NCBI RefSeq assembly: GCF_000716715.1
Contig: NZ_JNYJ01000018.1
Span: 1-64,000, forward strand
Length of the DNA: 64,000 bases
Direction: 5' to 3'
DNA from: Dactylosporangium aurantiacum
Lineage (GTDB): Bacteria; Actinomycetota; Actinomycetes; Mycobacteriales; Micromonosporaceae
Shown here: positions 52,230 to 60,797 of the stretch, in pieces
Numbering within the stretch: the first letter of the stretch is position 1
Layout: each line of letters begins with the position of its first letter
Translations under genes and position numbers: made by a program
The notes under the pieces: generated by a model
Database searches by the model: none
Seen by the model: the letters and a program-made list of their open reading frames with translations, nothing else
Told to the model about the DNA's origin: nothing

Positions 52230-52830
52230 AGCTTGCGGTGCCACCGGCGTCGGGGCGGGGACGGGCGGCGCGGGGGATACGACGAGCACTTCGGGGCGTT
52301 GGGTGCGGGCCGCCAGCCATGCGGCCGGCATCCCGGATGCCACCCGGCCCGCGGCGTCGCGCCGTGCGAGCAGCGTGAGCGCTTCATGCCGCCGACGACG
52401 CAGATAATCGTTGAGGACGCCACGTACTCGGAAGGCCAGTTCGTGGCGGTCAATGCCGATAGGTTCGGCACGGACGACACCGGCCAGCCGGGCGCAGTTG
52501 GTGGAGATGCGCTGGAACCCCGCGGTGGTGCGGTCGTCGTCCACGAGGACCAACGGCGCAGGTGCAGGTGTTGGTAGGCGCCGAGGGCGGCATCGACGTG
52601 TCGCAACAAGTCGTCGGGATCCGGGTGCCGACCGGGACGGCTGTCCCGACTGCGTTCACGGGTCACCGCTCGACGACTGGCGTGCATCGGGAAGGCACTG
52701 GTCGGTGCGGGCAGCAAGGTGTCAGCGGCGCCGTCGAGCAGTCGCGCCTGCCCGCGGTCGAGGATCAGGACAAGGTGCCGGGGTTCGGAGGTTGTCTGTC
52801 TCGCGGCCGTGCAGCTCAGCGCGGGAGTTG
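52230..52830 (-). pseudogene. baeRF-like (bacterial eRF1-type domain) gene, truncated and frameshifted
   Basis: On the minus strand one frame reads EPRHLVLILDRGQARLLDGA and DDLLRHVDAALGAYQHLHLR. Just after (near 52555) the continuation is one base out of frame: LVLVDDDRTTAGFQRISTNC, ARLAGVVRAEPIGIDRHELA, then VLNDYLRRRRHEALTLLARR and AAGRVASGMPAAWLAARTQR. This order is that of baeRF3-type proteins, which resemble eRF1/Vms1 peptidyl-tRNA hydrolases (assignment from memory). About 120 N-terminal residues and the C-terminus after PEVLVVSPA are missing. Confidence 0.5.
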
Positions 52831-52903
52831 TAATGCGCCGCTCCTCTTGCGTGGCGTGATAGCCGGGTCACACGGCGCAAGTTCGATAGGTAAAGATACG
52901 TCT

Positions 52904-54925
52904 ATGTCTTTGCGTGTCGGTGTGGTGGTTGCTGTGGACATCGGGGCCGCCCGGATGAAGGTGGCCTACGCCGATGCCGACGGTGTGGTGCAGCTGGTGC
53001 GGTTCGAGCGCGAGTTGTGGTTGCCGTCCGGTGTGCAGGTAGAACCGGACGGCAGCCTGCTGACCGGGGCTGCCGCGATGCGCCGGGCTCGGCAGCGTCC
53101 GGAGGGGTACATCGCCGACCCGATGGGGCGGTTGACCGCGGACACCGTCGAGGCAGGTGGCGTCGTGGTGCAGACGGCGGATCTGGTTGCGGCGCTGCTG
53201 CGGGTGGCGTTGGCCGGGGCGGTGCACGCTGCTGGTTCGCCGGTGGGGGTGGTGCGGGTCGTGACAGCGGGGGCGTGGGGTCCGCGTCGGCGGGGTGCGT
53301 TGCGCACCGCGTTGCAGCGGGCCGGTGCCGCTGACGCGGAGCTGGTTGCGGCGCCGGTCGCGGTTGGCTGGCATCTGCTGGCTGGTGGGGCCGACCTGCC
53401 TGAGCAGGCGATCGTCACGGTCTGCGATCTCGGTGCCGGGTTCACCGCGTCGGTGCTCGCGCGCACCGGTGACGGTTTCGAGGCCCTGGCTGGTGTCGAG
53501 GCGTCGGACGGTGGCGGTGATGCGATGGACGCCGCGGTGGCGGCGTGGCTTTCGCCGCCGACGTCGCCGGACGGTGTGGTGTCGGCGGCGGCTGCTGCGG
53601 AGGCGGTGGTGTCGGCACGGCTGGCGAAGGAGGCGTTGTCGGCGGCGCCGACCGTGCTCGTGCCCGGCGCGTCGGGGCAGGTGGTGTTCGGTGTGCCGCA
53701 GCTGCGGCAGGCGGGCGCCGCGGTGCTGGACCGGGCGGTTGCCGCAGTCGTGCAGGCGATCGAGGCGGCCGATGTCGGCCGTGAGCATCTCGGGCTGCTG
53801 GTGTGTGTCGGTGGGGGAGCGCGGTCCCCGGTGGTCGCTGACGCGTTCGCTGACGCGGTCGGGGTGCGGCCGGTGACGGTGCCGCAGCCGGATGCGGCGG
53901 CGGTGCTCGGCGCGGTGCAGCAGCCGGTCCCGATCGAGGACGGTGTGCCGGTGCCGAGCGGGCGGGACGCCGCCGGTGCGGTCCTGGCGGCGGCGGGTTC
54001 GGTGGCGTTGTTCGGGCAGTTCATGTCCGGCACGCAACGGTACGGGCCGCTGCGCTCCATCCAGGAGGGCTGGCTGCTGGCCAACTGGAGTGGGTTGTGT
54101 CTGGCCGCGGTGCTCGCTGTCGTTGCTACGGCGGCGGGTGCGTCGTGGCTGCACATGGCCCGGTACGCGATGCTGCCGGAGACGCCGCCGGACGAGCGGC
54201 TCGGCCGGCGACTGTATGGGGTGGCGTTGGCGGCGTCGGCGGTGGTGGGGCTCGGAGTCTGTGTTGGTTACGCCGTCATCGCGGTCGGCTCGTTCGAGGT
54301 GCCGGCGGGACCGCTACTGCGCTGGTCGGTGCTGGCCGCGACGCCGGTCGCCGCGGCCGTGGTAGTGGCTGGGCTGCTGGTCATTGCCAGGCCGTTGCTG
54401 GTGCAGCGATCGTGGCAGGCGTGGTTCCGGTTCCCGGTCACCGTCGTCGTATTGGCCGGGGTCGGCGGGTACCTGATCGGCTATGACGTGACGGACTCCC
54501 CGCACGTGTTGCGGCTGTTCGACTGGTGGTTGCAGCAGTACATCACGGAGCCGCGGCAGCCGATCGGCCCCGTCGGTCGGCTCGGCGCAGCGTGCCTGGG
54601 TGTGGCGGTGGCGTTGCTGATTGCCCGCCGGGGGTGGATTCGAGTGCTGACGGCGGTGCCGCTGGCGTTGCTGACCGCGACGGTGTTGGCGTGGCGGTCG
54701 ACCGGTCTGATCACTGCGGTGTTCGGTGCGGTGGTCGCCGGGTGGTGGCTGTGGCGAATCCTCGCTGCGGTCGGTGGTGCCGCGCTGCAGGTGCCCGCCC
54801 CATCCGCCGCCGACCGTCCACCGGCCGCTGCAGCAGGTGCGGCAGCCGGCTTCGGCGCGGCGTGGGCGCCACCGCCGCCGGCCAAGCCGCAGTCTGGGGC
54901 CGGGACTGCGGAGCGTGGGTGGTGA
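52904..54925 (+). CDS. Membrane-embedded Hsp70/actin-like ATPase
   Basis: The first 380 of 673 residues form an Hsp70/actin-fold ATPase: phosphate-1 VVVAVDIGAARMKVAYAD, phosphate-2 VTVCDLGAGFTASVLA, and the adenosine motif LLVCVGGGARSPVVADAFAD. No substrate-binding domain follows. Instead about seven transmembrane helices occupy residues 395-640 (LCLAAVLAVVATAAGASWL, LYGVALAASAVVGLGVCVGY, then VTVVVLAGVGGYLIGYDV and others), ending in a Pro/Ala-rich tail. The ATPase should face the cytoplasm. TAAAGAT just before ATG 52904 and no ribosome site suggest a leaderless start. It overlaps the next gene (GTGA). Confidence 0.8.
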   Translation: MSLRVGVVVAVDIGAARMKVAYADADGVVQLVRFERELWLPSGVQVEPDGSLLTGAAAMRRARQRPEGYIADPMGRLTADTVEAGGVVVQTADLVAALLRVALAGAVHAAGSPVGVVRVVTAGAWGPRRRGALRTALQRAGAADAELVAAPVAVGWHLLAGGADLPEQAIVTVCDLGAGFTASVLARTGDGFEALAGVEASDGGGDAMDAAVAAWLSPPTSPDGVVSAAAAAEAVVSARLAKEALSAAPTVLVPGASGQVVFGVPQLRQAGAAVLDRAVAAVVQAIEAADVGREHLGLLVCVGGGARSPVVADAFADAVGVRPVTVPQPDAAAVLGAVQQPVPIEDGVPVPSGRDAAGAVLAAAGSVALFGQFMSGTQRYGPLRSIQEGWLLANWSGLCLAAVLAVVATAAGASWLHMARYAMLPETPPDERLGRRLYGVALAASAVVGLGVCVGYAVIAVGSFEVPAGPLLRWSVLAATPVAAAVVVAGLLVIARPLLVQRSWQAWFRFPVTVVVLAGVGGYLIGYDVTDSPHVLRLFDWWLQQYITEPRQPIGPVGRLGAACLGVAVALLIARRGWIRVLTAVPLALLTATVLAWRSTGLITAVFGAVVAGWWLWRILAAVGGAALQVPAPSAADRPPAAAAGAAAGFGAAWAPPPPAKPQSGAGTAERGW

Positions 54926-57021
54926 GCGGTCTCGGTTGGGTGGTGCGGCAGCTGGTGCGCGCGACGCTCGGGGCGGCGGTGCTGGTCCTGGTCGTGGCTG
55001 GGATGCCGTGGCTGCTGTTGGTGGTGACTCGGCGGGTCCTTGCTGATCCGCCGGACGTGGCGACGTTGGTGGACGAGCCACTGTCCGGAGCGCTGCTCGT
55101 GCTGCTGGCGGTGGCTGCGGCGTGGGCGGTGTGGGGGTGGCTGCTCGTCGGTGGAGTCCTCGAGGCCGTGGACCGGGTGCGGCAACCGACCCGCCGGCGG
55201 CTGCGCACACCCGCCCCGTTGTATGCGTCGGTCAGTGCTGTGCTCGGCACAGTCGCGCTGCTGTTGGACGGGTTCGTTGTCCGCGCCGCCGCCGCGCCGG
55301 CGACCAGCGGCCCAGTCGCTGGCCCAGTCGCTGGCCCGGTCGCAACGTCGTCGCCCGCCGACGGTGGCCGCGGCGCGGACAGCGCAGCGTCGGTGGCCGG
55401 TGGCGGGTTCGACGTCGGCGACAGCGGGTGGCTGCCGCTGCCAGCGGCCGCCGCAGGAGCCGTCGCTGCCTGGATCTGGGGGCAGCGGCGCCGCCACTAC
55501 CAGCCGCAGCCGCCGCGCGGCGCGCACCGCAGCGACCCGGACCTCGCTGAGCTCGCCGGGCTCGCCGAACATGCCGGGCTGGCCGAGCGTGCCGCATCGG
55601 GCGACGCGGAAGGGCGGGTCACGATCGGTGTCGCGGACGGCCGCTGGCTGGACCTGGCCGACCTGCCGCCGGGTGGGGTGCACCTTACCGGCGCCGGCGC
55701 GCCCAGCGCTCTACGCGGGCTGCTGGTCACCGTGCTCAACGCCGCCGATGCCGGCAACATCGACGGTCCGGTAGTGGTGGTCACCGCAGGTGACCTGCGG
55801 TGGCTGCTCGGCGTCGAGCTCACCGACGTGCCCGGGCTGTACGTCGTCGATGACCCGGATACGGTTGCGGTCGTCGCGGCGAACCTGGCCGCCGCGGGGC
55901 ACCGCGTGCTGATCGTCCGCGGCCGGACCGGTCACCTGGCTGCGGGCAGCGGCGGCCGGCGTGCCGGCCTGACCGTGGTCACCGCCGGCGTTGCTCCATC
56001 GTTGCCGTCGTGGCAGGTGCACGCGGACGGCACCGTCACCGCCGCCAGCGCACGGCTCGCGGTCCTCGACGCGGCTGCCGCCGCGGTCATCTTCGCTGCA
56101 CGGCAACGCGCCACCCCGACGCGGACAGTGCCTGTCCGGGCTGCCGCGGTCGGCACCGACACGTCCGGACCTGCTGACACACCGCCAGCACCAGCTGCGG
56201 CGGCAGGTCCGCGAACGGCCCGGCGCCTCCACATCGCCGTGCTCGGCCAGGTGACGCTCACATGCCGCGCGGCTAACGGCGCCGTCACGCCGGTTGCAGT
56301 GCGGCGGACCGCAAGCCTGCACCTGCTGCTGCTCCTCGCCATCGATCGCGGCGGCCGCACCGGGGACGACCTTGCTGCAGCGCTGTGGCCAGAGCAGCCG
56401 GTGCGTACCGGGACCCGGCGGTTCGCCACCAGCCTGTCCGAGCTGCGCCGGACGCTGCAGCATGCGACCGGCGTCGACGTCATCCGCCGCGTCGCCGCCG
56501 TTGCCGGCGGCAGCAGCTACCGGCTCGACCCCGCGTATGTCGAGGTGGACCTGTGGCAGTTCCATGACCTGCTCGACGCGGCCGACGCCGCCACCGGCGC
56601 TACCGCACGCCGGTCGCTGCTGCAGCAGGCGGCAACCTTGCACCGCGGTGAGTTCGCCGAAGGACTCACCGGCGCTTGGCTGGACCCGGCACGGGAGACC
56701 ACCGCCCGGCACTGCATCGACGTGTTCACCTACCTCGCCGCCGGCGAACCAGACCACGGCGCAGCGCTGGCCCTGCTGCACCGCGCGACCGGCCTCGCCC
56801 CGGACAACGAAACCGTCGTGCGTGACGTGCTGCGTCGTCACGCCACCGCCGGCGACGTCGACGGCGTCCACCGCGTCTACCACGCCCTGCACGAGCGGCT
56901 CGCCGCCAGCGGCGACACCCCGCAACCGGCAACGACCCGACTGTATGAGGAACTCACCGCCGTCGGCCTCGCCCAACCGGCAACGGCCGGCGCGGCCGTG
57001 CCAGAACGGACACTGCAATGA
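54922..57021 (+). CDS. Membrane-anchored BTAD/SARP-type protein
   Basis: The 699-residue protein has about four N-terminal helices: LGAAVLVLVVAGMPWLLLVV, SGALLVLLAVAAAWAVWGWL, VSAVLGTVALLLDGFVV, and AAAAGAVAAWIWG near 180. A linker domain includes VVVVTAGDLRWLLGVELTDV. The C-terminus is a SARP-like winged helix (RRLHIAVLGQVTLTCRA, GRTGDDLAAALWPEQP, RRFATSLSELRRTLQHA) and a BTAD helical repeat (GAWLDPARETTARHCIDVFT). No secreted sensor domain is present between helices. It overlaps both neighbours. Helices 2-3 are homologous to those of the LysM-BTAD protein at 58470. Confidence 0.82.
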   Translation: MSGLGWVVRQLVRATLGAAVLVLVVAGMPWLLLVVTRRVLADPPDVATLVDEPLSGALLVLLAVAAAWAVWGWLLVGGVLEAVDRVRQPTRRRLRTPAPLYASVSAVLGTVALLLDGFVVRAAAAPATSGPVAGPVAGPVATSSPADGGRGADSAASVAGGGFDVGDSGWLPLPAAAAGAVAAWIWGQRRRHYQPQPPRGAHRSDPDLAELAGLAEHAGLAERAASGDAEGRVTIGVADGRWLDLADLPPGGVHLTGAGAPSALRGLLVTVLNAADAGNIDGPVVVVTAGDLRWLLGVELTDVPGLYVVDDPDTVAVVAANLAAAGHRVLIVRGRTGHLAAGSGGRRAGLTVVTAGVAPSLPSWQVHADGTVTAASARLAVLDAAAAAVIFAARQRATPTRTVPVRAAAVGTDTSGPADTPPAPAAAAGPRTARRLHIAVLGQVTLTCRAANGAVTPVAVRRTASLHLLLLLAIDRGGRTGDDLAAALWPEQPVRTGTRRFATSLSELRRTLQHATGVDVIRRVAAVAGGSSYRLDPAYVEVDLWQFHDLLDAADAATGATARRSLLQQAATLHRGEFAEGLTGAWLDPARETTARHCIDVFTYLAAGEPDHGAALALLHRATGLAPDNETVVRDVLRRHATAGDVDGVHRVYHALHERLAASGDTPQPATTRLYEELTAVGLAQPATAGAAVPERTLQ

Positions 57022-58169
57022 CCGACACCATGGCCAACCCCATGGCCAACGCCAGGCCGGCACCGCCGGATGTGCTCGTCGAATACGACACGACCGGCTA
57101 TCCGCAGCTGCCACCGACTGCACCACCGCCTCGAGTGATGCGCCCGCCCGGCAGTAGCACACCCGGTAAACGCCGCGCCCGGCCCGGCATCCGTGCCGTC
57201 GCCGGCGCGGCCGTCGTGCTCCTCGTTGCCGCAGGGGCGGTCCGCTGCTCAGGGATCGGACCGACCGAATCACCGGAAGGCCTCGTACGGTCGGTGTTCG
57301 CGGCGCTCATCGCCCACGACGGGCAGCGGGTCAAGGAACTCGGCGGATGCGACCCCAGTCCGCTGTGCACGGCGGACGGGCTCACCACCGGCTACCAGGC
57401 GCCGCAGGACCTCGCCATCATCGCCACTTACCGTGACGACGACCACCGCCTGTTCAAGGTCCGGTACACCATCGGCGGTACCGTCGCCGAGGACACCGTC
57501 AGGGTCAGCCGGTACCGCAGAGGCCTGCTCGGCCACCAGTGGATGATCACCAAACCGCCCGGGGCGCGACTGGACCTACGCACCGCGGCCAGCGACGAGC
57601 TGCACGTCGCGGGTGTCACCGTGCCGGCGAGCCCGGTCGACGACTTCACCGCGAAATCCCGGCCGCCGCTATTCGCACCACCCGGCGCTTACACCGTCAC
57701 CCTCGACGCTGACGCGCTGTTCGCCGCGACCGCGGTGACCGTGCCTGTCGCAGGTGAGGACCCACCACCGACGATCATCACCCCGGCGCTGCGTCCGGAC
57801 CTGCAGGCGCTGATCGAGCAGCAGGTCCGCGAGCGGATCACCTCCTGCGCCGCCCAGCACGAGTTCCACCCGTACACGCCGCAGTGGCGGTCCTTCGTCG
57901 AGACGTGCCCGTTCCAGGACGACCCGCCGTCACCCATCGCGAAACCACCCACGTGGACCATCGAACGGCTCCCGAAGATCGCCCTGACCGTCAACGAGCA
58001 GGCCATCATCAGCGTGCGCACCACACAACCCGGGATCGCGGTCATGCGGTATCAGTGGAGCGTCGACATCCTCGAGCCGCGCCAATGGACCGAAGCCAGC
58101 AACAGCGTCGAGATCAGCATCACCGGCAAGGTCGGCGTCAAAGACAACGCGCCTTACTGGATCGGGTGA
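57018..58169 (+). CDS. Single-pass extracytoplasmic protein, unknown
   Basis: This 383-residue protein has a Pro-rich cytoplasmic N-terminus, one helix (GIRAVAGAAVVLLVAAGAVR, about residues 56-75) and a large outer domain. The first part, SPEGLVRSVFAALIAHDGQR and IIATYRDDDHRLFKVRYTIG, resembles an NTF2-like fold. Four Cys pairs are possible (GGCDPSPLC, ITSCAAQHE, ETCPFQ). It overlaps the BTAD gene by four bases. It is probably the outward partner of the ATPase/BTAD pair. Confidence 0.7.
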   Translation: MTDTMANPMANARPAPPDVLVEYDTTGYPQLPPTAPPPRVMRPPGSSTPGKRRARPGIRAVAGAAVVLLVAAGAVRCSGIGPTESPEGLVRSVFAALIAHDGQRVKELGGCDPSPLCTADGLTTGYQAPQDLAIIATYRDDDHRLFKVRYTIGGTVAEDTVRVSRYRRGLLGHQWMITKPPGARLDLRTAASDELHVAGVTVPASPVDDFTAKSRPPLFAPPGAYTVTLDADALFAATAVTVPVAGEDPPPTIITPALRPDLQALIEQQVRERITSCAAQHEFHPYTPQWRSFVETCPFQDDPPSPIAKPPTWTIERLPKIALTVNEQAIISVRTTQPGIAVMRYQWSVDILEPRQWTEASNSVEISITGKVGVKDNAPYWIG

Positions 58170-58256
58170 CGACCCCACCGCGGGCATCGACCTGCCGTGG
58201 GGGAGTACTGGCCGGATAGCGATCGGGCATCGACGCGGTTGCGCCGCTGCCCCTGC

Positions 58257-58300
58257 AGTGATGGGCGGTGCCGTCCCACCCGGCGGCACCGCCCATCACT
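58257..58300 (+). terminator. Strong 17-bp-stem hairpin
   Basis: AGTGATGGGCGGTGCCG (58257-58273) pairs perfectly with CGGCACCGCCCATCACT (58284-58300) around a 10-base loop. It lies about 90 bases behind the end of the ATPase-BTAD-outer-protein operon, so it probably ends that transcript. There is no T-run after it. Confidence 0.65.
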
Positions 58301-58325
58301 GTCGTGTGACCCCGGTGGGACCTTG

Positions 58326-58365
58326 GTGTGACCTCGTGTGACCTCGTGTGACGGCGTGTGACCTG
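58326..58365. repeat. Four 10-bp tandem repeats
   Basis: GTGTGACCTC at 58326 and 58336, GTGTGACGGC at 58346 and GTGTGACCTG at 58356 form a 40-bp array. It is between the hairpin and the LysM-BTAD gene. The 10-bp period would put each unit on the same face of DNA, which would suit cooperative binding. Confidence 0.7.
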
Positions 58366-58469
58366 CGGATCCGTTCCGACGGCGGCCGGTGGCCGCGACG
58401 CTGGACACGACAGTCGCCGAGCGCCGGGTGCTGAGGTTCCTGGTGCGCGCCGCCGAGACGGAGGTCTGG

Positions 58470-60797
58470 ATGCTGCCCGCCCGAACCAGGTCGCTGCCGG
58501 TACGGTCCCGCCCATCGCACGGTGCCGTCAGGCTCCTGCTGGGCGGGGTGACCGCCGTGGTCGGGGTGGCGTGCATCGCTGCGCTGCCGTACCCGTTGTG
58601 GCTGATCGCGGACGCCTGCTGGCACAGCATCGACTGGGCCGAAACAATCGACCAGCCGTTCAACGCCCCACTGCTCGTCCTCGCCGCGGTCGCCGCCGCC
58701 TGGGCGTACTGGTGCTGGCTGCTGTACGCCACCATCGCCGACACCGTCGCGGTGCTACGCGGCACCGGCCAGACCCGGCTGCGGCTACCGGTCCCGTTGC
58801 ACCGCACGGTCACCGCCGCCGCAGGACTGCTCGGCACGCTCCTGCAACCGGGCATCGCCGCGGCCGGCACGACGAGCTCGACCACGCCTGCACTGCAGGC
58901 CCAGGACACCACCCACCTGCCGACCGCCACCATGGCTGCCACCCCGACCGCAGCGGCGGTGTACGCCGCACCGCTCGTCGACACGGCCGCGGGTGAACCC
59001 GCCATCTACGTCGTGCGCCGCGGCGACGCCCTGTTCCACATTGCCCGCACCCAACTCGGCGACGCGAACCGTTGGCCGGAGATCTACACCCTCAACCGCG
59101 GCACCCGCTTCGCCAACGTCGGCGGCACCTTCACCAACCCGGACGTGATCTACCCCGGCTGGCGCCTCAAGATCCCGGCCCCACCGGCACTGCCCACGGT
59201 GCCACCCGCCGACACCACCACAACCGTGCAGCCACCGGCGCCCGCAGACACCGCGACCACGACCGCTGCCGCAGCACCCACGCAGCCCGCGACACCGACC
59301 AGCACCAACGCCGCCCCAGCACCGGTCGCGTCCACGACCTTGAGGCACCAGCTCACCGACCTGCTGCCGTGGCTCGCACTGCTCGGCATCCCCGCGCTCA
59401 TCGCACTGCTGCGCCGACGCCGCCGCCCACACAAGGTCCCAGCCGGCCGGAAGCCGGCGACGACACCGGCCGCACCCACCGACCCGACACCCACAGCCGC
59501 CCGACGCTCGCCCCGCGCTGCGACACCACCGCCGGCCGCTGCGCAAACCGCCGACGCCCGCGACGCCGTACGCCAACTCGTCGCCAAAGCTTTCCGCGAC
59601 GACTCGCCTACCGACGTCATCGTCCCCCAAGCGACACTGCGCGACCTGCTGCCCGAGCAGCAGACACCAGTCGACCACACCGCGCTCACCGTCACCGACA
59701 CCATCGACGAAGCGATCATGACGATGGAGGAACAGGTTCTGCACCGGGCACGGCTCGTCGCCGAACACGACGCCGACGACTACACCGACATCCGCGACCT
59801 CGAAGCCCTCCGGCCGGTCACCCTCATCACCCACGCAAACCAGCACCAACGGGCCCGGATCACCGCAGCCTTGGAACAGGACTACGACGTCAAGGCGGTC
59901 ATCCTCGACGAGCCCACCCCCACCAGCGAAACGTCCGGCAGCGCAGCACCCGTCAGAACTGAACCGACGACCGCGGCAACTGCGGTAACGACTAGCGTTG
60001 TTGCGGCACTGGTTCCCGCCAACGACACAGCGCCACAGAAAGTCCAGGTGCGGGTCATCGGCGACGTCGCCGTCCTCGACCGGCACGGACGGCCCGTCCC
60101 CGGCATGCGCGGACGCGCCAAAGAAATGCTCACCTACCTGGCCGTACACCGCGACGGCGCCGAACTGCCCGACATCATGGAAGCGCTCTGGCCCGACGCC
60201 ACCGTCCCCCGCGCCACCGAACGCCTTTCCACCGAAGTCGGAAACCTCCGCCGCACCGTACGCAGAGCCGCCGGCGACGGCAGCATCCAAGCCGTCCACA
60301 ACCCCGGCGGCCGGTACATCCTCAACACCGACGTCCTCGACATCGACGCCTGGCAACTCGCTGACGCACTCACCACCACACCGGACAGTCCAGGCCGAGA
60401 AGCGCTCCTGCGCGCCGCCGTCGCCGTGCACACCGACGAACTCGCCGGCGACGCACCCTACGCGTGGATCGAAGCAGCGCGGGAACGGTGCCGCCGCCAA
60501 GGGATCACCGCACGACAGCAGCTCGCCGACCTCGTCGCCGCCACCAACCCGGCCGAGGCCGCAGCCCTCCTAGACGCCGCCGCCGACATCGACCCGTACA
60601 GCGACACCCTCGCCCAGGCCGCGATCACAGCGTCCGCCACACTCGGCGCCACCGACGCCGCCACCCGCCGCTACCAGCAGCTCCGAGCGGCACTCGCCGA
60701 CATCGGCGAACAACCCGACCCGGCCACAACCACCCTCGCCGAGACGGTGCTCGGACCCGACGCAGTAACCGCCGACCACGACGAGGTGGCGGCATGA
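58470..60797 (+). CDS. LysM-BTAD membrane protein
   Basis: The 775-residue protein has three N-terminal helices (about 19-45, 67-90 and 110-130) and then an outer LysM domain at residues 178-235 (YVVRRGDALFHIARTQLG, WPEIYTLNRGTRF and YPGWRLKIPA). Thr/Pro-rich spacers follow. A fourth helix (LLPWLALLGIPALIALL, 297-314) ends in RRRRRPHK, which puts the rest inside. A SARP-like winged helix (about 523-629: VQVRVIGDVAVLDRHGRPVP, ELPDIMEALWPDATVPRATE) and BTAD repeat (to 763) complete it. ATG 58470 has GGAGG five bases upstream; a GTG at 58389 is weaker. It overlaps the DUF2637-like gene. Confidence 0.87.
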   Translation: MLPARTRSLPVRSRPSHGAVRLLLGGVTAVVGVACIAALPYPLWLIADACWHSIDWAETIDQPFNAPLLVLAAVAAAWAYWCWLLYATIADTVAVLRGTGQTRLRLPVPLHRTVTAAAGLLGTLLQPGIAAAGTTSSTTPALQAQDTTHLPTATMAATPTAAAVYAAPLVDTAAGEPAIYVVRRGDALFHIARTQLGDANRWPEIYTLNRGTRFANVGGTFTNPDVIYPGWRLKIPAPPALPTVPPADTTTTVQPPAPADTATTTAAAAPTQPATPTSTNAAPAPVASTTLRHQLTDLLPWLALLGIPALIALLRRRRRPHKVPAGRKPATTPAAPTDPTPTAARRSPRAATPPPAAAQTADARDAVRQLVAKAFRDDSPTDVIVPQATLRDLLPEQQTPVDHTALTVTDTIDEAIMTMEEQVLHRARLVAEHDADDYTDIRDLEALRPVTLITHANQHQRARITAALEQDYDVKAVILDEPTPTSETSGSAAPVRTEPTTAATAVTTSVVAALVPANDTAPQKVQVRVIGDVAVLDRHGRPVPGMRGRAKEMLTYLAVHRDGAELPDIMEALWPDATVPRATERLSTEVGNLRRTVRRAAGDGSIQAVHNPGGRYILNTDVLDIDAWQLADALTTTPDSPGREALLRAAVAVHTDELAGDAPYAWIEAARERCRRQGITARQQLADLVAATNPAEAAALLDAAADIDPYSDTLAQAAITASATLGATDAATRRYQQLRAALADIGEQPDPATTTLAETVLGPDAVTADHDEVAA

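Noticed and set aside
58257..58300. Hairpin considered as a tRNA or small RNA gene
   Set aside because: It is one perfect stem with a ten-base loop, no cloverleaf arms, at an operon end, so it is better read as a terminator.
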